64,000 nt of DNA, from the NCBI GenBank assembly GCA_040954595.2, contig CM082588.2:10230001-10294000 (forward strand), read 5' to 3'. The stretch is from Balanoglossus misakiensis. Taxonomy: Eukaryota; Hemichordata. This document shows, piece after piece, positions 21,600-33,800 of the stretch (positions within the stretch are counted from its first letter, which is position 1; every line of letters begins with the position of its first letter). The translations under genes and the position numbers were made by a program. The notes below the pieces were generated by a model. That model searched no databases. It saw nothing but the letters and a program-made list of their open reading frames with translations, and was not told the origin of the DNA.

Positions 21600-24500
21600 T
21601 TGTCGATTTTTGAAAAAAAATCATGGGTGAAAATCATTAATAAATGACAAATTTTCGACTTTGCAAAATCTCAAAATTTCGTCGATTTTTGAAAAAAAAT
21701 CATGGGTGAAAATCATCAAAAAATTACAAATTTTCGACTTTGCAAAATCTCAAAATTTCGTCGATTTTCGAGAAAAATCATGGGTGAAAATCATCAAAAA
21801 ATGACAAATTTTCGACTTTGCAAAAACTCAAAATTTTGTCGATTTTTGAAAAAAAATCATGGGTTCGTTGATTTTTGAAAAAAAACATGGGTGAAAATCA
21901 TCAAAAAATTACAAATTTTCGAATTTGCAAAATCTCAAAATTTTGTCGATTTTTGAAAAAAATCATGGGTGAAAATAATCAAAAAATTACAAATTTTCGA
22001 CTTTGCAAAATCTAAAAATTTTGTCGATTTTTGAAAAAAATCATGGGTGAAAATCATCAAAAAATGACAAATTTTCGACTTTGCAAAATCTCAAAATTTT
22101 GTCGATTTTTGAAAAAAAATCATGGGTTCGTTGATTTTTGAAAAAAAACATGGGTGAAAATCATCAAAAAATTACAAATTTTCGAATTTGCAAAATCTCA
22201 AAATTTTGTCGATTTTTGAAAAAAATCATGGGTGAAAATAATCAAAAAATTACAAATTTTCGACTTTGCAAAATCTAAAAATTTTGTCGATTTTTGAAAA
22301 AAATCATGGGTGAAAATCATCAAAAAATGACAAATTTTCGACTATGCAAAATCTCAAAATTTAGTCGATTTTTGAAAAAAATCATGGGTTCGTTCAATTT
22401 TGAAAAAAAACATGGGTGAAAATCATCAAAAAATTACAAATTTTCGACTTTGCAAAATCTCAAAATTTTGTCGATTTTTGAAAAAAAATCATGGGTGAAA
22501 ATCATTAATAAATGACAAATTTTCGACTTTGCAAAATCTCAAAATTTCGTCGATTTTTGAAAAAAAATCATGGGTGAAAATCATCAAAAAATTACAAATT
22601 TTCGACTTTGCAAAATCTCAAAATTTCGTCGATTTTTGAGAAAAATCATGGGTGAAAATCATCAAAAAATGACAAATTTTCGACTTTGCAAAATCTCAAA
22701 ATTTTGTCGATTTTTGAAAAAAAATCATGGGTTCGTTGATTTTTGAAAAAAAACATGGGTGAAAATCATCAAAAAATTACAAATTTTCGAATTTGCAAAA
22801 TCTCAAAATTTCTTAAATTTTTGAAAAAAAGTCATGGGTGAAAATCATCAAAAAATTACAAATTTTCGTCTTTGCAAAATCTCAAAATTTCGTCGATTTT
22901 TGAAAAAAAAAATCATGGGTAAAAATCATCAAAAAATTACAAATTTTCGACTTTGCAAAATCTAAAAATTTTGTCGATTTTTGAAAAAAATCATGGGTGA
23001 AAATCATCAAAAAATGACAAATTTTCGACTTTGCAAAATCTCAAAATTTCGTAGATTTTTGAAAAAAAAAAATCATGGGTAAAAATCATCAAAAAATTAC
23101 AAATTTTCGACTTTGCAAAATCTAAAAATTTTGTCGATTTTTGAAAACAATCATGGGTGAAAATCATCAAAAAATGACAAATTTTCGACTTTGCAAAATC
23201 TCAAAATTTTGTCGATTTTTGAAAAAAAATCATGGGTGAAAATCATTAATAAATGACAAATTTTCGACTTTGCAAAATCTCAAAATTTCGTCGATTTTTG
23301 AAAAAAAATCATGGGTGAAAATCATCAAAAAATTACAAATTTTCGACTTTGCAAAATCTCAAAATTTCGTCGATTTTTGAGAAAAATCATGGGTGAAAAT
23401 CATCAAAAAATGACAAATTTTCGACTTTGCAAAATCTCAAAATTTTGTCGATTTTTGAAAAAAATCATGGGTTCGTTCAATTTTGAAAAAAAACATGGGT
23501 GAAAATCATCAAAAAATTACAAATTTTCGACTTTGCAAAATCTCAAAATTTTGTCGATTTTTGAAAAAAAATCATGGGTGAAAATCATTAATAAATGACA
23601 AATTTTCGACTTTGCAAAATCTCAAAATTTCGTCGATTTTTGAAAAAAAATCATGGGTGAAAATCATCAAAAAATTACAAATTTTCGACTTTGCAAAATC
23701 TCAAAATTTCGTCGATTTTCGAGAAAAATCATGGGTGAAAATCATCAAAAAATGACAAATTTTCGACTTTGCAAAAACTCAAAATTTTGTCGATTTTTGA
23801 AAAAAAATCATGGGTTCGTTGATTTTTGAAAAAAAACATGGGTGAAAATCATCAAAAAATTACAAATTTTCGAATTTGCAAAATCTCAAAATTTTGTCGA
23901 TTTTTGAAAAAAATCATGGGTGAAAATAATCAAAAAATTACAAATTTTCGACTTTGCAAAATCTAAAAATTTTGTCGATTTTTGAAAAAAATCATGGGTG
24001 AAAATCATCAAAAAATGACAAATTTTCGACTTTGCAAAATCTCAAAATTTTGTCGATTTTTGAAAAAAAATCATGGGTTCGTTGATTTTTGAAAAAAAAC
24101 ATGGGTGAAAATCATCAAAAAATTACAAATTTTCGAATTTACAAAATCTCAAAATTTTGTCGATTTTTGAAAAAAATCATGGGTGAAAATAATCAAAAAA
24201 TTACAAATTTTCGACTTTGCAAAATCTAAAAATTTTGTCGATTTTTGAAAAAAATCATGGGTGAAAATCATCAAAAAATGACAAATTTTCGACTATGCAA
24301 AATCTCAAAATTTAGTCGATTTTTGAAAAAAATCATGGGTTCGTTCAATTTTGAAAAAAAACATGGGTGAAAATCATCAAAAAATTACAAATTTTCGACT
24401 TTGCAAAATCTCAAAATTTTGTCGATTTTTGAAAAAAAATCATGGGTGAAAATCATTAATAAATGACAAATTTTCGACTTTGCAAAATCTCAAAATTTCG

Positions 24501-27500
24501 TCGATTTTTGAAAAAAAATCATGGGTGAAAATCATCAAAAAATTACAAATTTTCGACTTTGCAAAATCTCAAAATTTCGTCGATTTTTGAGAAAAATCAT
24601 GGGTGAAAATCATCAAAAAATGACAAATTTTCGACTTTGCAAAATCTCAAAATTTTGTCGATTTTTGAAAAAAAATCATGGGTTCGTTGATTTTTGAAAA
24701 AAAACATGGGTGAAAATCATCAAAAAATTACAAATTTTCGAATTTGCAAAATCTCAAAATTTCGTCGATTTTTGAAAAAAATCATGGGTTCGTTCAATTT
24801 TGAAAAAAAACATGGGTGAAAATCATCAAAAAATTACAAATTTTCGACTTTGCAAAATCTCAAAATTTTGTCGATTTTTGAAAAAAAATCATGGGTGAAA
24901 ATCATTAATAAATGACAAATTTTCGACTTTGCAAAATCTCAAAATTTCGTCGATTTTTGAAAAAAAATCATGGGTGAAAATCATCAAAAAATTACAAATT
25001 TTCGACTTTGCAAAATCTCAAAATTTCGTCGATTTTCGAGAAAAATCATGGGTGAAAATCATCAAAAAATGACAAATTTTCGACTTTGCAAAAACTCAAA
25101 ATTTTGTCGATTTTTGAAAAAAAATCATGGGTTCGTTGATTTTTGAAAAAAAACATGGGTGAAAATCATCAAAAAATTACAAATTTTCGAATTTGCAAAA
25201 TCTCAAAATTTTGTCGATTTTTGAAAAAAATCATGGGTGAAAATAATCAAAAAATTACAAATTTTCGACTTTGCAAAATCTAAAAATTTTGTCGATTTTT
25301 GAAAAAAATCATGGGTGAAAATCATCAAAAAATGACAAATTTTCGACTTTGCAAAATCTCAAAATTTTGTCGATTTTTGAAAAAAAATCATGGGTTCGTT
25401 GATTTTTGAAAAAAAACATGGGTGAAAATCATCAAAAAATTACAAATTTTCGAATTTGCAAAATCTCAAAATTTTGTCGATTTTTGAAAAAAATCATGGG
25501 TGAAAATAATCAAAAAATTACAAATTTTCGACTTTGCAAAATCTAAAAATTTTGTCGATTTTTGAAAAAAATCATGGGTGAAAATCATCAAAAAATGACA
25601 AATTTTCGACTATGCAAAATCTCAAAATTTAGTCGATTTTTGAAAAAAATCATGGGTTCGTTCAATTTTGAAAAAAAACATGGGTGAAAATCATCAAAAA
25701 ATTACAAATTTTCGACTTTGCAAAATCTCAAAATTTTGTCGATTTTTGAAAAAAAATCATGGGTGAAAATCATTAATAAATGACAAATTTTCGACTTTGC
25801 AAAATCTCAAAATTTCGTCGATTTTTGAAAAAAAATCATGGGTGAAAATCATCAAAAAATTACAAATTTTCGACTTTGCAAAATCTCAAAATTTCGTCGA
25901 TTTTTGAGAAAAATCATGGGTGAAAATCATCAAAAAATGACAAATTTTCGACTTTGCAAAATCTCAAAATTTTGTCGATTTTTGAAAAAAAATCATGGGT
26001 TCGTTGATTTTTGAAAAAAAACATGGGTGAAAATCATCAAAAAATTACAAATTTTCGAATTTGCAAAATCTCAAAATTTCTTAAATTTTTGAAAAAAAGT
26101 CATGGGTGAAAATCATCAAAAAATTACAAATTTTCGTCTTTGCAAAATCTCAAAATTTCGTCGATTTTTGAAAAAAAAAATCATGGGTAAAAATCATCAA
26201 AAAATTACAAATTTTCGACTTTGCAAAATCTAAAAATTTTGTCGATTTTTGAAAAAAATCATGGGTGAAAATCATCAAAAAATGACAAATTTTCGACTTT
26301 GCAAAATCTCAAAATTTCGTAGATTTTTGAAAAAAAAAATCATGGGTAAAAATCATCAAAAAATTACAAATTTTCGACTTTGCAAAATCTAAAAATTTTG
26401 TCGATTTTTGAAAACAATCATGGGTGAAAATCATCAAAAAATGACAAATTTTCGACTTTGCAAAATCTCAAAATTTTGTCGATTTTTCAAAAAAAATCAT
26501 GGGTGAAAATCATTAATAAATGACAAATTTTCGACTTTGCAAAATCTCAAAATTTCGTCGATTTTTGAAAAAAAATCATGGGTGAAAATCATCAAAAAAT
26601 TACAAATTTTCGACTTTGCAAAATCTCAAAATTTCGTCGATTTTTGAGAAAAATCATGGGTGAAAATCATCAAAAAATGACAAATTTTCGACTTTGCAAA
26701 ATCTCAAAATTTTGTCGATTTTTGAAAAAAATCATGGGTTCGTTCAATTTTGAAAAAAAACATGGGTGAAAATCATCAAAAAATTACAAATTTTCGACTT
26801 TGCAAAATCTCAAAATTTCGTCGATTTTTGAAAAAAAATCATGGGTGAAAATCATCAAAAAATTACAAATTTTCGACTTTGCAAAATCTCAAAATTTTGT
26901 CGATTTTTGAAAAAAAATCATGGGTTCGTTGATTTTTGAAAAAAAACATGGGTGAAAATCATCAAAAAATTACAAATTTTCGAATTTGCAAAATCTCAAA
27001 ATTTTGTCGATTTTTGAAAAAAATCATGGGTGAAAATAATCAAAAAATTACAAATTTTCGACTTTGCAAAATCTAAAAATTTTGTCGATTTTTGAAAAAA
27101 ATCATGGGTGAAAATCATCAAAAAATGACAAATTTTCGACTTTGCAAAATCTCAAAATTTTGTCGATTTTTGAAAAAAAATCATGGGTTCGTTGATTTTT
27201 GAAAAAAAACATGGGTGAAAATCATCAAAAAATTACAAATTTTCGAATTTGCAAAATCTCAAAATTTTGTCGATTTTTGAAAAAAATCATGGGTGAAAAT
27301 AATCAAAAAATTACAAATTTTCGACTTTGCAAAATCTAAAAATTTTGTCGATTTTTGAAAAAAATCATGGGTGAAAATCATCAAAAAATGACAAATTTTC
27401 GACTATGCAAAATCTCAAAATTTAGTCGATTTTTGAAAAAAATCATGGGTTCGTTCAATTTTGAAAAAAAACATGGGTGAAAATCATCAAAAAATTACAA

Positions 27501-28570
27501 ATTTTCGACTTTGCAAAATCTCAAAATTTTGTCGATTTTTGAAAAAAAATCATGGGTGAAAATCATTAATAAATGACAAATTTTCGACTTTGCAAAATCT
27601 CAAAATTTCGTCGATTTTTGAAAAAAAATCATGGGTGAAAATCATCAAAAAATTACAAATTTTCGACTTTGCAAAATCTCAAAATTTCGTCGATTTTTGA
27701 GAAAAATCATGGGTGAAAATCATCAAAAAATGACAAATTTTCGACTTTGCAAAATCTCAAAATTTTGTCGATTTTTGAAAAAAAATCATGGGTTCGTTGA
27801 TTTTTGAAAAAAAACATGGGTGAAAATCATCAAAAAATTACAAATTTTCGAATTTGCAAAATCTCAAAATTTCTTAAATTTTTGAAAAAAAGTCATGGGT
27901 GAAAATCATCAAAAAATTACAAATTTTCGTCTTTGCAAAATCTCAAAATTTCGTCGATTTTTGAAAAAAAAAATCATGGGTAAAAATCATCAAAAAATTA
28001 CAAATTTTCGACTTTGCAAAATCTAAAAATTTTGTCGATTTTTGAAAAAAATCATGGGTGAAAATCATCAAAAAATGACAAATTTTCGACTTTGCAAAAT
28101 CTCAAAATTTCGTAGATTTTTGAAAAAAAAAAATCATGGGTAAAAATCATCAAAAAATTACAAATTTTCGACTTTGCAAAATCTAAAAATTTTGTCGATT
28201 TTTGAAAACAATCATGGGTGAAAATCATCAAAAAATGACAAATTTTCGACTTTGCAAAATCTCAAAATTTTGTCGATTTTTGAAAAAAAATCATGGGTGA
28301 AAATCATTAATAAATGACAAATTTTCGACTTTGCAAAATCTCAAAATTTCGTCGATTTTTGAAAAAAAATCATGGGTGAAAATCATCAAAAAATTACAAA
28401 TTTTCGACTTTGCAAAATCTCAAAATTTCGTCGATTTTTGAGAAAAATCATGGGTGAAAATCATCAAAAAATGACAAATTTTCGACTTTGCAAAATCTCA
28501 AAATTTTGTCGATTTTTGAAAAAAATCATGGGTTCGTTCAATTTTGAAAAAAAACATGGGTGAAAATCAT
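21600..28570 (+). repeat. Nested 1.3-3.3 kb higher-order repeats
   Basis: Long ordered blocks repeat almost exactly. The rare landmark gattttcgagaaaaatc occurs at 21763, 23714 and 25031 (intervals 1951 and 1317). The variant tatgcaaaatctcaaaattt followed by agtcgattt recurs near 22344, 24296, 25613 and 27410. Identical 63-codon segments begin at 23311, 26578 and 28372 (intervals 3267 and 1794). The sum 1951+1317 is within a base or so of 3267, so these are nested combinations of the same building blocks. Confidence 0.88.
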
Positions 28571-28926
28571 CAAAAAATTACAAATTTTCGACTTTGCAAA
28601 ATCTCAAAATTTCGTCGATTTTTGAAAAAAAATCATGGGTGAAAATCATCAAAAAATTACAAATTTTCGACTTTGCAAAATCTCAAAATTTTGTCGATTT
28701 TTGAAAAAAAATCATGGGTTCGTTGATTTTTGAAAAAAAACATGGGTGAAAATCATCAAAAAATTACAAATTTTCGAATTTGCAAAATCACAAAATTTCG
28801 TCGATTTTTGAAAAAAAAACATGGGTGAAAATCATCAAAAAATTACAAATTTTCGACTTTGCAAAATCTCAAAATTTTGTCGATTTTTGAAAAAAAATCA
28901 TGGGTTCGTTGATTTTTGAAAAAAAA

Positions 28927-30866
28927 CATGGGTGAAAATCATCAAAAAATTACAAATTTTCGAATTTGCAAAATCACAAAATTTCGTCGATTTTTGAAAA
29001 AAAAACATGGGTGAAAATCATCAAAAAATTACAAATTTTCGACTTTGCAAAATCTCAAAATTTCGTAAATTTTTGAAAAAAAGTCATGGGTGAAAATCAT
29101 CAAAAAATTACAAATTTTCGTCTTTGCAAAATCACAAAATTTCGTCGATTTTTGAAAAAAAAAATCATGGGTAAAAATCATCAAAAAATTACAAATTTTC
29201 GACTTTGCAAAATCTAAAAATTTTGTCGATTTTTGAAAAAAATCATGGGTGAAAATCATCAAAAAATGACAAATTTTCGTCTTTGCAAAATCTCAAAATT
29301 TCGTCCATTTTTGAATAAAAATCATGGGTGAAAATCATCAAAAAATGACACATTTTCGACTTTGCAAAATCTAAAAATTTCGTCGATTTTTGAAAAAAAT
29401 CATGGTTGAAAATCATCAAAAAATGACAAAATTTTCGACTTTGTAAAATCACAAAATTTCGTCGATTTTGAAAAAAATCATAGGTTCGTCGATTTCTAAA
29501 AAAAAACATGGGTGAAAATCATCAAAAAATGACAAATTTTCGACTTTGCAAAATCTCAAAATTTCGTCGATTTTTGAAAAAAATCATGGGTGAAAATCAT
29601 CAAAAAATGACAAATTTTCGACTTCGCAAAATCTCAAAATTTCGTCAATTTTTGAAAAAATCAGGGGTAAAAATCATCAAAAAATGACAAATTTTCGTCT
29701 TTGCTAAATCTCAAAATTTCGTCGGTTTTTGAAAAATAATATGGGTGAAAATCATCAAAAAATGACAAATTTTCGACTTTGCAAAATCTCAAAATTTCGT
29801 CCATTTTTGAAAAAAAATCATGGGTAAAAATCATCAAAAAATGACAAATTTTCGTCTTTGCAAAATCTCAAAATTTCTTCCATTTAAAAAAAAAAACATG
29901 GGTGAAAATCATCAAAAAATTACAAATTTTCGAATTTGCAAAATCACAAAATTTCGTCGATTTTTGAAAAAAAAACATGGGTGAAAATCATCAAAAAATT
30001 ACAAATTTTCGACTTTGCAAAATCTCAAAATTTCGTAAATTTTTGAAAAAAAGTCATGGGTGAAAATCATCAAAAAATTACAAATTTTCGTCTTTGCAAA
30101 ATCACAAAATTTCGTCGATTTTTGAAAAAAAAAATCATGGGTAAAAATCATCAAAAAATTACAAATTTTCGACTTTGCAAAATCTAAAAATTTTGTCGAT
30201 TTTTGAAAAAAATCATGGGTGAAAATCATCAAAAAATGACAAATTTTCGTCTTTGCAAAATCTCAAAATTTCGTCCATTTTTGAATAAAAATCATGGGTG
30301 AAAATCATCAAAAAATGACACATTTTCGACTTTGCAAAATCTAAAAATTTCGTCGATTTTTGAAAAAAATCATGGTTGAAAATCATCAAAAAATGACAAA
30401 ATTTTCGACTTTGTAAAATCACAAAATTTCGTCGATTTTGAAAAAAATCATAGGTTCGTCGATTTCTAAAAAAAAACATGGGTGAAAATCATCAAAAAAT
30501 GACAAATTTTCGACTTTGCAAAATCTCAAAATTTCGTCGATTTTTGAAAAAAATCATGGGTGAAAATCATCAAAAAATGACAAATTTTCGACTTCGCAAA
30601 ATCTCAAAATTTCGTCAATTTTTGAAAAAATCAGGGGTAAAAATCATCAAAAAATGACAAATTTTCGTCTTTGCTAAATCTCAAAATTTCGTCGGTTTTT
30701 GAAAAATAATATGGGTGAAAATCATCAAAAAATGACAAATTTTCGACTTTGCAAAATCTCAAAATTTCGTCCATTTTTGAAAAAAAATCATGGGTAAAAA
30801 TCATCAAAAAATGACAAATTTTCGTCTTTGCAAAATCTCAAAATTTCTTCCATTTAAAAAAAAAAG
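28927..30866 (+). repeat. 970-bp tandem duplication within the satellite
   Basis: Two adjacent segments, 28927-29896 and 29897-30866, are nearly identical. Minus-frame landmarks at 29029/29999 and 29243/30213 are each offset by exactly 970 bp. The unit contains marker monomers with acacattttcgac, tcatggttgaaaatc, gactttgtaaaatcac, aatcataggttcgtcg and aaaaaatcaggggtaaaaatc. A partial third copy lies around 31790-32580. Confidence 0.88.
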
Positions 30867-33800
30867 CATGGGGGAAAATCATCAAAAAATGACAAATTTT
30901 CGTCTTTGCAAAATCTCAAAATTTCGTCCATTTAAAAAAAAAAACATGGGTGAAAATCATCAAAAAATGACAAATTTTTGACTTTTCAAAATCTCACAAT
31001 TTCGTCGATTTTTGAAAAAAATCATGGGTGAAAATCATCAAAAAATGACAAATTATCGACTTTGCAAAATCTCAAAATTTCGTCGATTTTGAAAAAAACC
31101 ATTGGGGGAAAATCATCAAAAAATGACAAATTATCGACTTTGCAAAATCTCAAAATATCGTCCATTTTAAAAAAAAAACATGGGGGAAAATCATCAAAAA
31201 ATGAACAAATTTTCGACTTTGCAAAATCTCAAAATTTCGTCGATTTTGAAAAAAAACATTGGGGGAAAATCATCAAAAAATGACAAATTATCGACTTTGC
31301 ACAATCTCACAATTTCGTCGATTTTTGAAAAAAATCATGGGTGAAAATCATCAAAAAATTACAAATTTTCGACTTTGCAAAATCTCAACATTTCGTCGAT
31401 TTTTGAAAAAAATCATGGGTGAAAATCATCAAAAAATGACAAATTTTCGACTTTGCAAAATCTCACAATTTCGTCGATTTTTGAAAAAAATCATGGGTGA
31501 AAATCATCAAAAAATTACAAATTTTCGACTTTGCAAAATCTCAACATTTCGTCGATTTTTGAAAAAAATCATGGGTGAAAATCATCAAAAAATTACAAAT
31601 TTTCGACTTTGCAAAATCTCAAAATTTCGTTGATTTTTGAAAAAAAATCATGGGTGAAAATCATCAAAAAATTACAAATTTTCGACTTTGCAAAATCTCA
31701 AAATTTTGTCGATTTTTGAAAAAAAATCATGGGTTCGTTGATTTTTGAAAAAAAACATGGGTGAAAATCATGAAAAAATTACAAATTTTCGAATTTGCAA
31801 AATCACAAAATTTCGTCGATTTTTGAAAAAAAAAAACATGGGTGAAAATCATCAAAAAATTACAAATTTTCGACTTTGCAAAATCTCAAAATTTCGTAAA
31901 TTTTTGAAAAAAAGTCATGGGTGAAAATCATCAAAAAATTACAAATTTTCGTCTTTGCAAAATCTCAACATTTCGTCGATTTTTGAAAAAAAAAATCATG
32001 GGTAAAAATCATCAAAAAATTACAAATTTTCGACTTTGCAAAATCTAAAAATTTTGTCGATTTTTGAAAAAAATCATGGGTGAAAATCATCAAAAAATGA
32101 CAAATTTTCGTCTTTGCAAAATCTCAAAATTTCGTCCATTTTTGAATAAAAATCATGGGTGAAAATCATCAAAAAATGACACATTTTCGACTTTGCAAAA
32201 TCTAAAAATTTCGTCGATTTTTGAAAAAAATCATGGTTAAAAATCATCAAAAAATGACAAAATTTTCGACTTTGTAAAATCACAAAATTTCGTCGATTTT
32301 GAAAAAAATCATAGGTTCGTCGATTTCTAAAAAAAAACATGGGTGAAAATCATCAAAAAATGACAAATTTTCGACTTTGCAAAATCTCAAAATTTCGTCG
32401 ATTTTTGAAAAAAATCATGGGTGAAAATCATCAAAAAATGACAAATTTTCGACTTCGCAAAATCTCAAAATTTCGTCAATTTTTGAAAAAATCAGGGGTA
32501 AAAATCATCAAAAAATGACAAATTTTCGTCTTTGCTAAATCTCAATATTTCGTCGGTTTTTGAAAAATAATATGGGTGAAAATCATCAAAAAATGACAAA
32601 TTTTCGACTTTGCAAAATCTCACAATTTCGTCGATTTTTGAAAAAAATCATGGGTGAAAATCATCAAAAAATGACAAATTATCGACTTTGCAAAATCTCA
32701 AAATTTCGTCGATTTTGAAAAAAACCATTGGGGGAAAATCATCAAAAAATGAAAAATTATCGACTTTGCAAAATCTCAAAATTTCGTCCATTTTAAAAAA
32801 AAAACATGGGGGAAAATCATCAAAAAATGACAAATTTTCGAATTTGCAAAATCTCCAAATTTCGTCGATTTTGAAAAAAAACATTGGGGGAAAATCATCA
32901 AAAAATGACAAATTATCGACTTTGCACAATCTCACAATTTCGTCGATTTTTGAAAAAAATCATGGGTGAAAATCATCAAAAAATTACAAATTTTCGACTT
33001 TGCAAAATCTCAACATTTCGTCGATTTTTGAAAAAAATCATGGGTGAAAATCATCAAAAAATGACAAATTTTCGACTTTGCAAAATCTCACAATTTCGTC
33101 GATTTTTGAAAAAAATCATGGGTGAAAATCATCAAAAAATTACAAATTTTCGACTTTGCAAAATCTCAACATTTCGTCGATTTTTGAAAAAAATCATGGG
33201 TGAAAATCATCAAAAAATGACAAATTTTCGACTTTGCAAAATCTCAAAATTTCGTCAATTTTTGAAAAAATCATGGGTGAAAATCATCAAAAAATGACAA
33301 ATTTTCGTCTTTGCAAAATCTCAAAATTTCGTCAGTTTTTGAAAAATAATATGGTTGAAAATCATCAAAAAATGACAAAATTATCGACTTTGCAAAATCT
33401 CACAATTTCGTCGATTTTTGAAAAAAAATCATGGGTGAAAATCATCAAAAAATTACAAATTTTCGACTTTGCAAAATCTCAACATTTCGTCGATTTTTGA
33501 AAAAAATCATGGGTGAAAATCATCAAAAAATGACAAATTTTCGACTTTGCAAAATCTCAAAATTTCGTCCATTTTAAAAAAAAAACATGGGGGAAAATCA
33601 TCAAAAAATGAGAATATTTTCGACTTTGCAAAATCTCAAAATTTCGTCGATTTTGAAAAAAATCATAGGTTCGTCGATTTAAAAAAAAAACATGGGTGAA
33701 AATCATCAAAAAATGACAAATTTTCGACTTTGCAAAATCTCACAATTTCGTCGATTTTTGAAAAAAATCATGGGAGAAAATCATCAAAAAATGACAAATT

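Larger units (their letters stand above)
8760..28926 (+). repeat. Main satellite domain A, about 78-bp monomers
   Basis: The consensus monomer starts catgggtgaaaatcatc, continues aaaaaatgacaaattttcg, actttgcaaaatctc, aaaatttcgtcgattttt, and ends gaaaaaaat. Spacing is 78 bp (for example 14044 to 14122). Subtypes differ by ttacaaatttt versus tgacaaatttt, cgtctttgc versus cgactttgc, gagaaaaatc versus gaaaaaaatc, and aatcattaataaatgac. The last occurs near 9510, 11530, 13556, 16808, 17415, 18078, 20185, 21636, 22502, 23246, 23585, 24448, 24900, 25766, 26512, 27566 and 28306, and I do not see it right of 28.4 kb. A 28-30 bp partial unit (gttcgttgatttttgaaa or gttcgttcaattttgaaa) is inserted repeatedly. 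No gene is present; periodic open frames are artefacts of the repeat. Confidence 0.95.
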
